DNA of 64,000 nucleotides, taken from positions 1-64,000 of the forward strand of contig NZ_JARACO010000003.1 in the NCBI RefSeq assembly GCF_028765575.1, in the 5' to 3' direction. Made by a program: the position numbers and the translations under genes. Of this stretch, positions 49,138 through 60,954 are shown piece by piece (within the stretch, counting starts at the first letter, position 1; each line of letters begins with the position of its first letter). This DNA comes from Aliivibrio sp. S3MY1. GTDB lineage: Bacteria > Pseudomonadota > Gammaproteobacteria > Enterobacterales > Vibrionaceae. The notes beneath the pieces are model-generated. The model did no database searches and was not told the origin of the DNA. It saw nothing but the letters and a program-made list of their open reading frames with translations.

Positions 49138-50181
49138 ATGAAAAAGACTCTAGTAGCGTTATCAGTTTTAGCAGCATCAGCTGGTTCGGCGCAAGCATTT
49201 GAACTTTACAATCAGGATGGGACTACGGTAGCTGTAAAAGGTGAAGTTGATGTTTACTTACAAACATCAGAAGTCGACGTTAAAGATAACAGCAAAGATT
49301 CAACGGAAGATGTGCATATTTATACGTGGGCTTATACTCAAATCGATTTTGATCATAAAATTAATGATTCTGTAACTGCTTTTGGTTCTTTTGAAATCGA
49401 AGGTGATGGTAATTCAGCTGCTAAATTTGATGATGTAGTCGCGGGTTTTAAAGGTGATTTTGGTAAATTATCTTTAGGTGAAACGGGTTCTTCTTATGGT
49501 GCTCTAGAGAAAGCTGAAGTATCAAATGAACAAGCAGAATTTGATGTTGTATACAACTCAACAGAATCTAAGGGTAAAGGTCTTCGTTATGAAATTACTG
49601 TTCTTGACAGTTTAGCTCTTTCTGCTGATGTACAAACAGTTGCTGATGAAAAAGATGAAAATAACTATGCGGTATCTGCGGACTACACTTTTGACGATTT
49701 TTCTGTAGCAGGTGCGTATCTTAAATCGGGTACAACAGGTAAAGGTACCGGAAGTGAAATTAAAGGTGGTGATGCATTCGGTATATCTGCGTCTGCAGAT
49801 ATTGCTAACTTATATATAGCGGGTACGTTCACTTCTTACCATGGCCAAGGTGGTATCAATGTTTCTGGTGGTAACAATGATACAGGGACAATCAATATTG
49901 GTAACCACGAAGGTACTTCGATGGGCTTAGCTCTTGCGTACACAATGAATGATGCTCGTATTTATGGTGCTTACCATATGATTGATGCTGATAAAGATAT
50001 GACAGGTAATAAGATTGATGGTGAAGGTACTAATTACTACGTTGGTGTTGATTACGCTGTAATTTCAAATTTAACGGCTTATGTTGAATACGGACAAGCT
50101 GAATTAAGTGGTAAAGATATCGTTGATGCAGATAACGGTTCTGTATCTAATGTAACGGCTGGTATCTACCTAAGCTTCTAA
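49138..50181 (+). CDS. Outer-membrane porin, vibrio type (first copy)
   Basis: This 347-residue precursor has a signal peptide MKKTLVALSVLAASAGSAQA followed by alternating beta-strand sequence rich in Gly, Asp and aromatic residues. It ends in Phe (GIYLSF), typical of trimeric general porins of the OmpC/OmpU class. FGSFEIEGDGNSA and LSLGETGSSYG match the porin strand-loop pattern. ATG 49138 is fixed by the signal peptide; earlier in-frame ATGs lie in the leader. Its promoter and leader are shared with the porin at 51362, although the mature proteins differ. Confidence 0.88.
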   Translation: MKKTLVALSVLAASAGSAQAFELYNQDGTTVAVKGEVDVYLQTSEVDVKDNSKDSTEDVHIYTWAYTQIDFDHKINDSVTAFGSFEIEGDGNSAAKFDDVVAGFKGDFGKLSLGETGSSYGALEKAEVSNEQAEFDVVYNSTESKGKGLRYEITVLDSLALSADVQTVADEKDENNYAVSADYTFDDFSVAGAYLKSGTTGKGTGSEIKGGDAFGISASADIANLYIAGTFTSYHGQGGINVSGGNNDTGTINIGNHEGTSMGLALAYTMNDARIYGAYHMIDADKDMTGNKIDGEGTNYYVGVDYAVISNLTAYVEYGQAELSGKDIVDADNGSVSNVTAGIYLSF

Positions 50182-50210
50182 TATTAGTCAATTCATCTGA
50201 TATAATAAAG

Positions 50211-50235
50211 CCAGTGAATTTTCACTGGTTTTTTT
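50211..50235 (+). terminator. Terminator after first porin
   Basis: CCAGTGAA-tt-TTCACTGG is followed by TTTTTTT. Confidence 0.9.
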
Positions 50236-50253
50236 GTATTAAAAGGATTTTAA

Positions 50254-50877
50254 ATGAAATACATAGCAATATTGGCATTAACGCTTAGTAGTTCTTTTTC
50301 TGCTAATGCGGCATTATTAGACGTTGGTAATGGAATTGAAATTTCTGTTATTAATGGTGAAAAGGTTAAAGATGCAAATTCTTATGAACTGATTAAAGGC
50401 CAGAATCAGCTAGCGATACAGTTTTCTGGCAGTTTAAATAAATCTGGGAAAAGGGCGCATTTCTCAACCGTTCCATATTTAGTTGTTGTTGATGTTAAAG
50501 AGAATGATCTGAGCGTAGAGCTAGTATCAAAAAAATATAATGTTATAGATAAAAAAGTAAGTAGTGCTCAGCCTGTTTTTCAATTTATTACAGATAATGA
50601 GCCACTAAATAGTAAGCAAGTAATTTTACCTCCAGCTGATAGCTTTTTACCTTATGGGAATATTCATGAACTTGTAACTACATACAATAATGAAAGGGGA
50701 TTAGTATTTGATAGCGGTAAGATCCGAGAGTTAAAAAAAGAATTAGCATCGGTTACTGAAAACACAAAATTGGAAAATAGAGAGTCGGAAAACGCCTTAC
50801 AGCTTAAACTTTGGTATAGTCGAGCGAATGAAGAAGAGCGCAAGGCCTTTCAAAAGTGGATCATAGATCACAATTAA
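50254..50877 (+). CDS. UPF0319 (YccT/CsgI-like, DUF2057) periplasmic protein
   Basis: This 207-residue protein has a signal peptide ending FSANA, a DUF2057 beta-rich domain (LLDVGNGIEISVINGEKV opening) and the family C-terminus LKLWYSRANEEERKAFQKWII. E. coli YccT (CsgI) inhibits curli assembly in the periplasm. That role is not shown for vibrios. AAAGGA precedes the ATG. It is sandwiched between two porin genes, each with its own control. Confidence 0.8.
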   Translation: MKYIAILALTLSSSFSANAALLDVGNGIEISVINGEKVKDANSYELIKGQNQLAIQFSGSLNKSGKRAHFSTVPYLVVVDVKENDLSVELVSKKYNVIDKKVSSAQPVFQFITDNEPLNSKQVILPPADSFLPYGNIHELVTTYNNERGLVFDSGKIRELKKELASVTENTKLENRESENALQLKLWYSRANEEERKAFQKWIIDHN

Positions 50878-50907
50878 TTTTTAGTCTTTCTTATAAATCC
50901 TGTCTTT

Positions 50908-50953
50908 TTATTCCGCTATTTGAAAAAAAATTAGCGGAATAAGCACTTTTTTT
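50908..50953 (+). terminator. Probable terminator after the UPF0319 gene
   Basis: TTATTCCGCTA..TAGCGGAATAA (11 bp) is followed by GCACTTTTTTTG. The remaining gap to 51209 is AT-rich with no gene seen. Confidence 0.65.
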
Positions 50954-51209
50954 GCCTTATTTATCCCCCTCTATTTCTATTTATAAATGTTAAAGCTTAG
51001 CTCTGTGTGGTTATTGTGCATTTAGTTTTATTTATGTTTTATATCCTTTAATTACCAATGCTTATCGCGAGGTCTTGTGTTCTTTCTTGTGTTGTTATTT
51101 ATGTAAATTTATATTTTTGAGTTTGAGTTTGATCACGCTTTTCGCGTTTTACTTATAACCCACAGTGTTTAGTCTCTTTATTATTTTTTACTTTCCTTGA
51201 CTTTGCGCG

Positions 51210-51361
51210 TTGACACAATGAGGAATCTTTAGCAAAGTAGCGTCTAGAAACTAGAAACGCTAACAAGTCGCACGTTAGATGCAGCTGTAGTGTTTTTAAA
51301 ATAAAGGGAACCGGAAATCGGATTTCCAATCTTTCTAAGAAAAGGCAGTGGACTTAATATT
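51210..51361 (+). promoter_or_regulatory. Promoter and conserved leader of the second porin
   Basis: TTGACA (51210-51215), 17 bases, CAAAGT (51233-51238): identical hexamers and spacing to 48987. The leader shares GCAAAGTAG, CGTTAGATG-type and GGAACCGGAAATCGGATTTCC segments, plus AAGAAAAGGCAGTGGA before the ATG, with the first porin. Confidence 0.7.
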
Positions 51362-52366
51362 ATGAAAAAGACTCTTTTAGCGCTTGCAATCGCAAGTATC
51401 TCAGCATCAGCATTTGCTGTTGATACAAGAAGTGAAAATAGCCGTAACGAAGAAATGTTCGCATTTGATTCAATGCACAAAGATCAATTCTCTGTTTCTG
51501 GTTCTGTTGGTGTAGGTGGTTACTACGATACTGCTTCTAAAGCACTTTATGATGATTGGGCAACTGGTCTAACTCTAGCAGTTAACTACCGTAACAACCG
51601 TGTTGTTGGTTACTTCGAAAGTGATTTTATGCTTAACTATTCAACAGACCCTGATGCTCAAGCTGCATCTTCTACAGATAAGCACTCAGGCCCTGCAACT
51701 GATGTTGATAAAGCATGGTTAGGTTTTGACACTGGTTACGGTATTGCGTCTTTCGGTTGGGAAAATGATACGGCTCTTGATGCAATTGATGGTGCTGGCG
51801 ACAACACATACGAGTTTGGTGCTTCTGCAGGTGATGCATCTGACGCATTCAACGTAGTTAAATTCCAAGGCTCTACAAGTGGTTTCGCATACGGTGTTTC
51901 TTACTTTGAAACTAAAGATAACCACAAAGCTTCTGATACAGGTGTGAATGGATACGTTGGTATCGAGCAAGAAATCTTCAACGTATACGCTGGTTACGAA
52001 ACTCGTGATTCAGATTACGATGTATACACTGTAACTGGTAACGTTAAGTTAGGTGCTGTTAAATTAGGTGCTAATTTCTGGATCGAAGAAACAGATACTA
52101 AGCTTCTAGACAAAACTAATACTGGTTACTATGTATCTGCTGGTTATGCGGTATCTGAAGATTTAACTTTAGCTGCTGGTTATGCTGCTAATACAGTAGA
52201 AAATAAAAATCTTAAAGATGAAGATGAGTCTTACATGAACGTTGCTGCTATGTACACACTAGCAAAAAATATGGACATGGGTATCGATATTAAGCAACAT
52301 CTAGAAGTTCCTCATGATGGCGATAAAGAAACGTTCGTATTCGCAGCTGGTTACTACTACTTCTAA
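51362..52366 (+). CDS. Outer-membrane porin (second copy)
   Basis: This 334-residue precursor has a signal peptide MKKTLLALAIASISASAFA, and a beta-barrel with alternating hydrophobic strands and Gly/Tyr/Asp-rich loops. It ends in AAGYYYF, with the terminal Phe needed for Bam-dependent assembly. It differs from the first porin in sequence and has fewer charged repeats. Codon use is strongly biased (highly expressed). It shares promoter and leader with the first porin. Confidence 0.87.
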   Translation: MKKTLLALAIASISASAFAVDTRSENSRNEEMFAFDSMHKDQFSVSGSVGVGGYYDTASKALYDDWATGLTLAVNYRNNRVVGYFESDFMLNYSTDPDAQAASSTDKHSGPATDVDKAWLGFDTGYGIASFGWENDTALDAIDGAGDNTYEFGASAGDASDAFNVVKFQGSTSGFAYGVSYFETKDNHKASDTGVNGYVGIEQEIFNVYAGYETRDSDYDVYTVTGNVKLGAVKLGANFWIEETDTKLLDKTNTGYYVSAGYAVSEDLTLAAGYAANTVENKNLKDEDESYMNVAAMYTLAKNMDMGIDIKQHLEVPHDGDKETFVFAAGYYYF

Positions 52367-52395
52367 TCTCTTGATTTAAAGTAAACCAAATTATT

Positions 52396-52425
52396 AAACC
52401 AGTCATTACGACTGGTTTTTTTTTG
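52396..52425 (+). terminator. Terminator after second porin
   Basis: AAACCAGTC-attac-GACTGGTTT is followed by a long T run. Confidence 0.9.
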
Positions 52426-52582
52426 TCTCAATAAAATGGATAGTTGGGTAGGTTTTTTAACTTTCGCCGAGTTTAAAATTTTCTTTAAAAAAATGATCTT
52501 TTTTGTTGAAATAAAACCACAGTTTGATAATGTATTTACAAGGTTAAAAACAAAATCAATTTGTTGCTAAAGGTTTATAATT

Positions 52583-52633
52583 ATGTGCATTCAAGGTCTG
52601 AACATTCATCATCATCACCATCATCCTGAGTAG
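52583..52633 (+). CDS. hisL: his operon leader peptide HisL
   Basis: The 16-residue peptide MCIQGLNIHHHHHHPE contains six consecutive His codons (CAT CAT CAT CAC CAT CAT). AAAGG precedes the ATG. Ribosome stalling at these codons when charged tRNA-His is scarce would prevent formation of the terminator at 52698-52729. Confidence 0.92.
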   Translation: MCIQGLNIHHHHHHPE

Positions 52634-52697
52634 TCTTTCGGGAGGATATGCATATCCGGGGAGGCAATTAGAATTTCCTTCCGGTGAATACAATTTC

Positions 52698-52733
52698 AAA
52701 CCCTCGGAAGGTAAAACTTCTGAGGGTTTTTTT
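52698..52733 (+). terminator. his operon attenuator terminator
   Basis: AAACCCTCGGAAG-gtaaaa-CTTCTGAGGGTTT is followed by seven T. It lies 65 bp after the HisL stop. The intervening GGAGG..CCGG..CCTTCC segment can pair with it as an antiterminator. This is classical histidine attenuation. Confidence 0.9.
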
Positions 52734-52807
52734 GTTTTATGACCAAAGAATTGAGCAATTGATAGTTAACAAAAAATTTAGAATTACATTTTTACAAGGA
52801 AGAAATT

Positions 52808-53704
52808 ATGTCAGCACAACGTCTACGCATCGCGATTCAAAAGAAAGGTCGTTTATCTAAAGAGTGCCAAGAGCTATTTAAACGCTGTGGCATGAAATTT
52901 AACATCTCGGGTGAGCGTCTGGTTGTTCATTCTGAAAACATGCCAATAGATCTGTTATTAGTTCGTGATGACGATATTCCAAGCCTAATTATGGATGGTG
53001 TGGTTGATTTAGGTGTAATTGGTGAAAATGAATTAGAGGAAGTTCGTCTAGAGCGTAAAGCGTTGGGTGAGCCTTCAGCATTTACCGCTCTGCGTCGTTT
53101 AGACTTTGGTGGTTGTCGTTTATCTATCGCTATCGATAAAGATGAAACGTACAACGGGCCACAAGATCTCGCAGGTAAACGTATTGCAACGACTTACCCA
53201 CAACTGCTTAAAAGCTTTATGGATGAGCAAGGCATTCCATTCTCTACTTGTATTCTAAACGGCTCTGTTGAAGTCGCTCCACGTGCAGGCCTCTCTGATG
53301 CCATTGCAGATCTAGTATCAACAGGTGCAACGCTTGAAGCCAATGGCTTAAAAGAAGTTGAAGTGATTTTCCGCTCTAAAGCGACGCTAATTCAACGTCA
53401 AGGTGAGTTTGATGCAGATAAAGCCGCGCTAATTGAAAAGCTACTGACACGCATGCAAGGCTGTATTCAAGCCAAAGAATCTAAGTACATCATGCTACAC
53501 GCACCAACAGATAAATTAGAAGCGATTAAATCATTACTTCCAGGAGCAGAAGATCCAACAGTACTTCCGCTATCAAGTGATGGTGCAAAAGTAGCGGTTC
53601 ACCTAGTCAGTACTGAAAATCTATTCTGGGAAACAATGGAACAGCTAAAAGCACTGGGTGCGAGCTCTATTCTTGTTCTTCCAATTGAGAAGATGATGGA
53701 GTAA
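52808..53704 (+). CDS. hisG: ATP phosphoribosyltransferase HisG
   Basis: HisG catalyses the first step of histidine synthesis: ATP plus PRPP gives phosphoribosyl-ATP. The 298-residue long-form enzyme has two periplasmic-binding-like lobes ([22 protein letters not shown], and [10 protein letters not shown]-type loop) and a C-terminal ACT-like regulatory domain (from about 225) for histidine feedback. AAGGA precedes ATG. hisD follows after 5 bp. Confidence 0.98.
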   Translation: MSAQRLRIAIQKKGRLSKECQELFKRCGMKFNISGERLVVHSENMPIDLLLVRDDDIPSLIMDGVVDLGVIGENELEEVRLERKALGEPSAFTALRRLDFGGCRLSIAIDKDETYNGPQDLAGKRIATTYPQLLKSFMDEQGIPFSTCILNGSVEVAPRAGLSDAIADLVSTGATLEANGLKEVEVIFRSKATLIQRQGEFDADKAALIEKLLTRMQGCIQAKESKYIMLHAPTDKLEAIKSLLPGAEDPTVLPLSSDGAKVAVHLVSTENLFWETMEQLKALGASSILVLPIEKMME

Positions 53705-53709
53705 CCATT

Positions 53710-55029
53710 ATGAAAACCCTAGTTTGGCAATCACTTAGTGACTCACAGCAAGATACCGTCTTACAGCGTCCTGCTATTACCGAAGGTGCAAATATTACCG
53801 CTGCGGTAACTAGCGTGATTAATACCGTAAAACAAGACGGTGATGCTGGTGTGTTAGCGTTGACTGAAAAGTTTGATGGTGTGAAAACTGAATCAATTCG
53901 AGTTTCTAATTCTGAGATTGAAGCGGCAAGTGAGCGTCTGTCTGAAGAGATGAAAGCAGCGCTACAACAAGCGTACAGTAACATCTCAACGTTTCACAAA
54001 GCACAAAAACCACAGCCGTTAAAAGTAGAGACGCAACCGGGTGTAGTGTGTGAACAAATTACGATGCCGATCAACAAAGTCGGTCTGTATATTCCAGGTG
54101 GCAGTGCTCCGTTACCTTCAACGGTATTAATGTTAGGTATTCCTGCTCAAATCGCGGGTTGTCATAAAGTGGTTCTATGTTCACCACCGCCAATTGCAGA
54201 TGAAATTTTATACGTTGCAAAACTATGTAAAATTGATGAAGTGTATAACATTGGTGGCGCTCAAGCGGTTGCAGCTATGGCTTACGGTACAAAATCAGTG
54301 TCTAAAGTCGACAAGATCTTTGGCCCTGGTAATGCGTATGTGACGGAAGCTAAACGCCAAGTATCCAATGATTTCCGTGGTGCGGCGATCGATATGCCTG
54401 CTGGCCCATCTGAAGTGTTAGTTATTGCGGATGAAACGGCAGATCCAGACTTTATTGCCGCCGATCTTTTAAGCCAAGCTGAGCACGGTCCTGATTCACA
54501 AGTGGTTCTTGTCACACCATCTCCGATTATCGCAGATCAAGTGGCTGATGCAGTAGAGAAACAGCTAAAAGAGCTGACTCGTGCTGACATTGCACGCCAA
54601 GCGCTAGGTTCAAGTTTATTGATTATTGCAGAGTCTCTAACTCAATGCGTTTCAATCTCAAATTTCTATGGTCCTGAGCACTTAATTGTTCAAACCAAAA
54701 ATCCACGCGAATTGCTGCCGCTTCTTGATAATGCAGGTTCAATCTTTTTAGGGGATTACTCACCAGAATCCGCAGGGGATTACGCTTCAGGCACCAATCA
54801 TGTACTACCAACCTATGGTTATACAAAAACTTACTCAAGTTTAGGGTTAGCTGATTTTTCTAAACGCATGACAGTACAAGAACTCACTGCGGATGGTTTA
54901 AAAGGGTTAGCGCCTACAGTGGTAACAATGGCGGATGCAGAAGGACTTGATGCACACAAACGAGCGGTTACAATCAGAATTGAAAAATTAGCTAAGTTAG
55001 ACGCTAATAAGCTAGATACGAATCAATAG
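53710..55029 (+). CDS. hisD: Histidinol dehydrogenase HisD
   Basis: HisD is a zinc enzyme that oxidises histidinol to histidine with two NAD. The 439 residues carry the signatures [58 protein letters not shown] and [15 protein letters not shown]. hisC follows after 6 bp. Confidence 0.98.
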   Translation: MKTLVWQSLSDSQQDTVLQRPAITEGANITAAVTSVINTVKQDGDAGVLALTEKFDGVKTESIRVSNSEIEAASERLSEEMKAALQQAYSNISTFHKAQKPQPLKVETQPGVVCEQITMPINKVGLYIPGGSAPLPSTVLMLGIPAQIAGCHKVVLCSPPPIADEILYVAKLCKIDEVYNIGGAQAVAAMAYGTKSVSKVDKIFGPGNAYVTEAKRQVSNDFRGAAIDMPAGPSEVLVIADETADPDFIAADLLSQAEHGPDSQVVLVTPSPIIADQVADAVEKQLKELTRADIARQALGSSLLIIAESLTQCVSISNFYGPEHLIVQTKNPRELLPLLDNAGSIFLGDYSPESAGDYASGTNHVLPTYGYTKTYSSLGLADFSKRMTVQELTADGLKGLAPTVVTMADAEGLDAHKRAVTIRIEKLAKLDANKLDTNQ

Positions 55030-55035
55030 GAATTC

Positions 55036-56079
55036 ATGATGGAAAAGTTAGCCAGAAAACAAGTGCAAGCATTAACGCCTTATCTCTCAGCCCGTCGCAT
55101 TGGCGGCACAGGGGATGTGTGGTTAAACGCTAATGAATCCCCATTTGATAATGAATACAAATTCAATTTTGCACGCCTTAACCGTTACAGTGAATGTCAG
55201 CCACCAGAGTTGCTCAATGCTTATGCCACTTATGCAAAAGTAAAACCAGAGCAAGTGCTAACGTCACGCGGTGCTGATGAAGGCATTGAGTTATTAGTTC
55301 GTACGTTCTGTGAGCCAAATGAAGACGCAATTCTATATTGTCCACCCACTTATGGCATGTATTCAATCAGCGCTGAAACCATTGGTGTAGAGACTAAAAC
55401 GGTGCCACTTACTTCTGATTGGCAGCTAGATCTTCCTGCAATAGAAGCAAGCTTAGAAAACGTCAAAGTTGTGTTTGTGTGTAGTCCAAATAACCCAACG
55501 GGCAACATTGTTAATCGTAAAGACATTCTTTCACTGCTTGAGATGACAAAAGATCGTGCCATTGTCGTAATGGATGAAGCTTACATCGATTTTTGTATGG
55601 AGAAGTCTACGGTCGATTTACTGGCTGATTATCCACACCTAGCTATCTTGCGTACGTTGTCAAAAGCCTTTGCATTGGCTGGCTTACGTTGTGGTTTTAC
55701 ATTAGCAAATGAAGAACTGATTAATGTATTACTTAAAGTGATTGCGCCATATCCAGTGCCAGTGCCTGTGGCTGAAATTGCGACTCAAGCCTTATCAGAA
55801 GCTGGTTTAGCTCGCATGAAATACCAAATGCTTGATTTAAGTGCTAACCGTGCTTATTTACACGCAGGATTAATGGTATTGAATGGTGTTACTGTGCATG
55901 AAGGTTGGGGTAACTACTTATTAGTGCAGTTCTCTGATGGCGATGCAATATTTAAAGCAGCATGGGATCACGGCATTATTTTACGTAACTCTCCAATTAA
56001 AGATTGTGTGCGTATCAGTGTGGGTAACCGCGAAGAGTGTGAGAAAACACTTGGATTTATTCGTAACCAATTAGTGTAA
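55036..56079 (+). CDS. hisC: Histidinol-phosphate aminotransferase HisC
   Basis: HisC is a PLP enzyme that aminates imidazole acetol phosphate. The 347 residues show the class II aminotransferase core [33 protein letters not shown] and the PLP Lys in [19 protein letters not shown] 55036 is directly followed by a second ATG at 55039. AGGA lies 4 bases before the first and 7 before the second, so the second may be the true start. Confidence 0.97.
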   Translation: MMEKLARKQVQALTPYLSARRIGGTGDVWLNANESPFDNEYKFNFARLNRYSECQPPELLNAYATYAKVKPEQVLTSRGADEGIELLVRTFCEPNEDAILYCPPTYGMYSISAETIGVETKTVPLTSDWQLDLPAIEASLENVKVVFVCSPNNPTGNIVNRKDILSLLEMTKDRAIVVMDEAYIDFCMEKSTVDLLADYPHLAILRTLSKAFALAGLRCGFTLANEELINVLLKVIAPYPVPVPVAEIATQALSEAGLARMKYQMLDLSANRAYLHAGLMVLNGVTVHEGWGNYLLVQFSDGDAIFKAAWDHGIILRNSPIKDCVRISVGNREECEKTLGFIRNQLV

Positions 56080-56142
56080 TTTTACCCCCAAGCTTAGGAA
56101 TAAGGCTTGGGGCTTATTAAGAAGAATTAAAAGGACGTTCCT

Positions 56143-57216
56143 GTGAGCAAACAGCAAAAGATTTTATTTATCGACCGCGATGGCACCTTAATTGTTGAGC
56201 CGCCTGTTGATTTTCAAGTAGACCGTTTAGATAAGCTAAAATTTGAGCCTCTGGTTATTCCATCTCTACTTTCTCTTCAAGATGCTGGTTATCGTTTAGT
56301 GATGGTAACCAACCAAGATGGTTTAGGGACAGATAGCTACCCACAAGATGAGTTTGATGCGCCACACACTATGATGATGGCGTTTTTTGAATCTCAAGGC
56401 GTTAAATTTGACGATGTTCTTATCTGTCCTCACTTTGAAGAAGATAACTGCTCATGCCGCAAGCCAAAGTTAGGTATGGTTAAAGAATACCTTCAAGGCG
56501 GAAAAGTCGATTTTCAACACTCAGTCGTGATTGGTGACCGCCAAACGGATCTTCAACTAGCAGAGAACATGGCAATTCGCGGTATTCAATACCATCCTGA
56601 GACAATGAACTGGCCTGCGATCTTAAAAGATCTGACCGTAAATGCACGCACTGCAGAAGTGATCCGCACAACTAAAGAAACGGACATTAAAGTGTTTGTT
56701 AATTTGGATGAGCAGGGCGGAAATGAGATCAGTACTGGTCTTGGTTTCTTTGATCACATGCTTGATCAAATTGCTACGCACGGTGGCTTCCAAATGAAGA
56801 TCAATGTAGAGGGCGACTTACACATTGATGATCACCACACCATTGAAGATACGGCTCTTGCGCTGGGCGAAGCCTTAAAAGAAGCCTTAGGTGACAAACG
56901 TGGCATTGGTCGCTTTGGTTTTAGTTTACCAATGGATGAGTGTTTAGCTCAATGTGCGTTAGATTTATCCGGTCGACCATATCTGAAGTTTGATGCCAAA
57001 TTTAGTCGTGACCAAGTGGGTGATTTATCAACAGAAATGGTGGTTCACTTCTTCCGTTCATTAACCGATACCCTTGCTTGTACATTACACCTTTCTTCTG
57101 CCGGTCATAATGATCACCACATTATTGAAAGCCTATTTAAAGCGTTTGGTCGTACATTACGCCAAGCGATTAAAGTGGAAGGTAATGAACTGCCAAGCTC
57201 AAAAGGCGTATTGTAG
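56143..57216 (+). CDS. hisB: Bifunctional histidinol-phosphatase / IGP dehydratase HisB
   Basis: A fusion of a HAD phosphatase (about 1-165, FIDRDGTLI, zinc Cys in [13 protein letters not shown]) and imidazoleglycerol-phosphate dehydratase (about 167-357, [35 protein letters not shown]). The fusion is typical of gammaproteobacteria. Start is GTG 56143 after AAGGACG, 63 bp after hisC. Confidence 0.98.
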   Translation: MSKQQKILFIDRDGTLIVEPPVDFQVDRLDKLKFEPLVIPSLLSLQDAGYRLVMVTNQDGLGTDSYPQDEFDAPHTMMMAFFESQGVKFDDVLICPHFEEDNCSCRKPKLGMVKEYLQGGKVDFQHSVVIGDRQTDLQLAENMAIRGIQYHPETMNWPAILKDLTVNARTAEVIRTTKETDIKVFVNLDEQGGNEISTGLGFFDHMLDQIATHGGFQMKINVEGDLHIDDHHTIEDTALALGEALKEALGDKRGIGRFGFSLPMDECLAQCALDLSGRPYLKFDAKFSRDQVGDLSTEMVVHFFRSLTDTLACTLHLSSAGHNDHHIIESLFKAFGRTLRQAIKVEGNELPSSKGVL

Positions 57217-57224
57217 GAGTGACT

Positions 57225-57839
57225 ATGACAAAGCAAAATGTCGTTATTATTGATACAGGTTGTTCTAACGTATCGTCAGTGAGATTTGCGATTGAGCGTT
57301 TGGGTTATGACGTTACGATAAGCCGTGATCCGCAAGTGGTATTAGCGGCAGATAAGCTGTTTTTACCGGGTGTTGGCACAGCAAGTGAAGCGATGAAAAA
57401 CTTAGCTGAGCGTGATCTCATTGAGTTGGTTAAACAAGTTGAAAAGCCGCTGTTGGGTATCTGTTTAGGTATGCAACTTTTGGGCAAGCTTTCCGAAGAG
57501 AAAGGCCAAAAGGCAGATCAAATTGTGGATTGTTTAGGTTTGTGTGATGGCGAAGTTCGTAAACTACAAACGGGTGATTTACCACTGCCTCACATGGGAT
57601 GGAACACCATTAAACCTATTGAAGGTAATCCGCTGTTTAAAGACATTCCAGAAAATAGTTACTTTTACTTTGTACACAGCTTTGGCATGCAAGTGGGTGA
57701 TTACACCATTGCTTCTTGTGACTATGGACAACCGTTTACTGCTGCATTACAAATGGGTAATTATTACGGTGTTCAGTTTCACCCAGAGCGCTCAAGTAAA
57801 GTGGGTTCAAAGCTTATTCAGAACTTTTTGGAGTTGTAA
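57225..57839 (+). CDS. hisH: Imidazole glycerol phosphate synthase glutaminase subunit HisH
   Basis: HisH supplies ammonia from glutamine to HisF. It is a 204-residue class I amidotransferase, with nucleophile Cys in [12 protein letters not shown], and the His-Glu pair in [12 protein letters not shown] 57225 is chosen because GTG 57219 lies within the GGAG ribosome site. In most operons hisA follows at once; here a 210-bp repeat-bearing gap intervenes. Confidence 0.97.
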   Translation: MTKQNVVIIDTGCSNVSSVRFAIERLGYDVTISRDPQVVLAADKLFLPGVGTASEAMKNLAERDLIELVKQVEKPLLGICLGMQLLGKLSEEKGQKADQIVDCLGLCDGEVRKLQTGDLPLPHMGWNTIKPIEGNPLFKDIPENSYFYFVHSFGMQVGDYTIASCDYGQPFTAALQMGNYYGVQFHPERSSKVGSKLIQNFLEL

Positions 57840-57840
57840 G

Positions 57841-57971
57841 AAAAGCAGGGTTCAGAATAGAAAGAGTTCAGATCGGTCGCAAGCTCCCTTGCAGAGTTCA
57901 GAGGAAGGTGAGGTGATAATCAATGTTATAGCGGCTTTTCTGAATTCTTTAAGCGAAGCGATCTGAACTCT
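57841..57971. repeat. Inverted-repeat element inserted between hisH and hisA
   Basis: A 109-bp core (57863-57971) is bounded by the perfect 13-bp inverted repeat AGAGTTCAGATCG/CGATCTGAACTCT. It contains further AGTTCAGA and TTCTGAA copies (57850-57860, 57892-57900, 57938-57947), so it can fold into a long imperfect hairpin. There is no ORF of its own that I trust. It looks like a small intergenic repeat (MITE- or REP-like) inside an operon. Number of copies elsewhere is not visible. Confidence 0.6.
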
Positions 57972-58007
57972 ATTACTCTGAAAGTACAGTATTGATAGCG
58001 TAAATAA

Positions 58008-59538
<1,531 letters not shown>

Positions 59539-59542
<4 letters not shown>

Positions 59543-60159
59543 GCCAACAAGAACTAGCAACACGAATTGATTGGGAAAAAGTGGATGGTTTAGTGCCTGC
59601 TATTATTCAAGATTTTGCTTCAAGCCAAGTCTTGATGATGGGTTACATGAACCAAGAAGCCTTGGCGAAAACGCTAGAGACAGAAAAAGTCACGTTTTTT
59701 TCTCGTACTAAAAACCGTTTATGGACCAAAGGTGAAGAGTCTGGCAACAGCTTGAACTTAGTTAATATTTCACTGGATTGCGATAACGATACACTGCTTA
59801 TTAAAGTAAACCCCGTGGGTCCAACGTGTCATACCGGAACCACTACCTGTTGGGATGGTGATAAAACCGAAGAAACGCAATTGGTGTGGCTTCATCAGTT
59901 GGAACCGCTACTTGCCGAGCGTAAGAATGCTGATCCTGATTCCTCTTACACAGCAAGTCTCTATGCCCGTGGCACCAAACGTATTTCGCAGAAAGTGGGT
60001 GAAGAAGGCGTTGAAGTCGCGCTTGCAGCGACGTCGGGTGACAAGGCGGAGCTAGTGTGTGAATCAGCCGATTTAATGTATCACTTGTTTGTTCTGCTTC
60101 AAGATCAAGGCCTATCGTTCGATGATGTGATTAATAAACTAAAAGAACGTCATAAGTAA
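59539..60159 (+). CDS. hisI: Bifunctional PR-AMP cyclohydrolase / PR-ATP pyrophosphohydrolase HisIE
   Basis: The 206-residue fusion has an N-terminal HisI domain ([29 protein letters not shown], and zinc Cys in CDND and [12 protein letters not shown]) and a C-terminal HisE domain ([32 protein letters not shown]). It catalyses steps 2 and 3 of the pathway and is last in the operon; a terminator follows. Confidence 0.98.
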
Positions 60160-60185
60160 GCCTCTTTAATTATAAATAATAACTC

Positions 60186-60213
60186 AACGCCGATCATCAG
60201 ATCGGCGTTTTTA
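60186..60213 (+). terminator. Terminator of the his operon
   Basis: AACGCCGATC-atca-GATCGGCGTT is followed by TTTT. Confidence 0.9.
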
Positions 60214-60267
60214 TTGGAATTGAGATACCATCCTCGCTATACTCTGCGCTCAATTTTAGGAGCGCCA

Positions 60268-60954
60268 ATGTTCGATATCCTTTATCAAAATTCAGATTTT
60301 CTTGTTATAAATAAGCACCCAAACATCAGTGTTCATAAAGACGATGGTGAAACCTCATTATTGATTGAGTTAGCTAAAGTTACTGGTGATAAACAGCTTT
60401 ATTTAATTCATCGTTTAGACAAGATGACATCAGGGCTATTGCTTATTGGTCGTAATCAGTCTGCTGCAAGTGAATTATCACAGTTATTTGCAAAGCGTTT
60501 AGTTGAAAAATACTACCTTGCTATCGGTGATAAAAAGCCTAAGAAAAAACAAGGTTTGGTTATTGGCGATATGGAACGTTCACGTCGAGCGTCATGGAAG
60601 CTGATTAACAGTAAAGAGAACCCTGCGATTACTCAGTTTTTCTCAACGGCTGCACATAATGGTAATCGCCTGTTTTTATGTAAACCTCATACAGGTAAAA
60701 CTCATCAAATTCGAGTCGCATTAAAGAGTGTTGGTTCAGGCATACTAGGCGATTCAATTTACAGCTCATCTAAAGCTGATCGCGGTTATCTTCATGCGTA
60801 TGCTTTACGCTTTACTTATCAAGAGCAAGCGTTTGAATTTGTTGAAACACCAAAGCAAGGCGATGAGTGGCAAGATGACACCATTCAAGCAGGATTAGCG
60901 CAGTGGCAAACACCGTGGACATTAACTTGGCCAGAGATTAAGAAGAAATCATGA
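60268..60954 (+). CDS. RluA-family pseudouridine synthase (TIGR01621-like)
   Basis: This 228-residue enzyme is a compact RluA-type synthase with catalytic Asp in LIHRLDKMTSGLLL, the KYYLA segment and the C-terminal HTGKTHQIRVAL motif. There is no S4 domain. The target RNA is unknown. ATG 60268 follows AGGAG and matches the family N-terminus, while the in-frame start at 60214 lies over the his terminator edge. Its stop overlaps the methyltransferase start by four bases (ATGA), so the two are coupled. Confidence 0.85.
   Translation: MFDILYQNSDFLVINKHPNISVHKDDGETSLLIELAKVTGDKQLYLIHRLDKMTSGLLLIGRNQSAASELSQLFAKRLVEKYYLAIGDKKPKKKQGLVIGDMERSRRASWKLINSKENPAITQFFSTAAHNGNRLFLCKPHTGKTHQIRVALKSVGSGILGDSIYSSSKADRGYLHAYALRFTYQEQAFEFVETPKQGDEWQDDTIQAGLAQWQTPWTLTWPEIKKKS

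Noticed and set aside
57544-57966. 140-codon frame overlapping hisH and the his repeat
   Set aside because: It runs out of frame through hisH; the part in the repeat has no domain or start signal.
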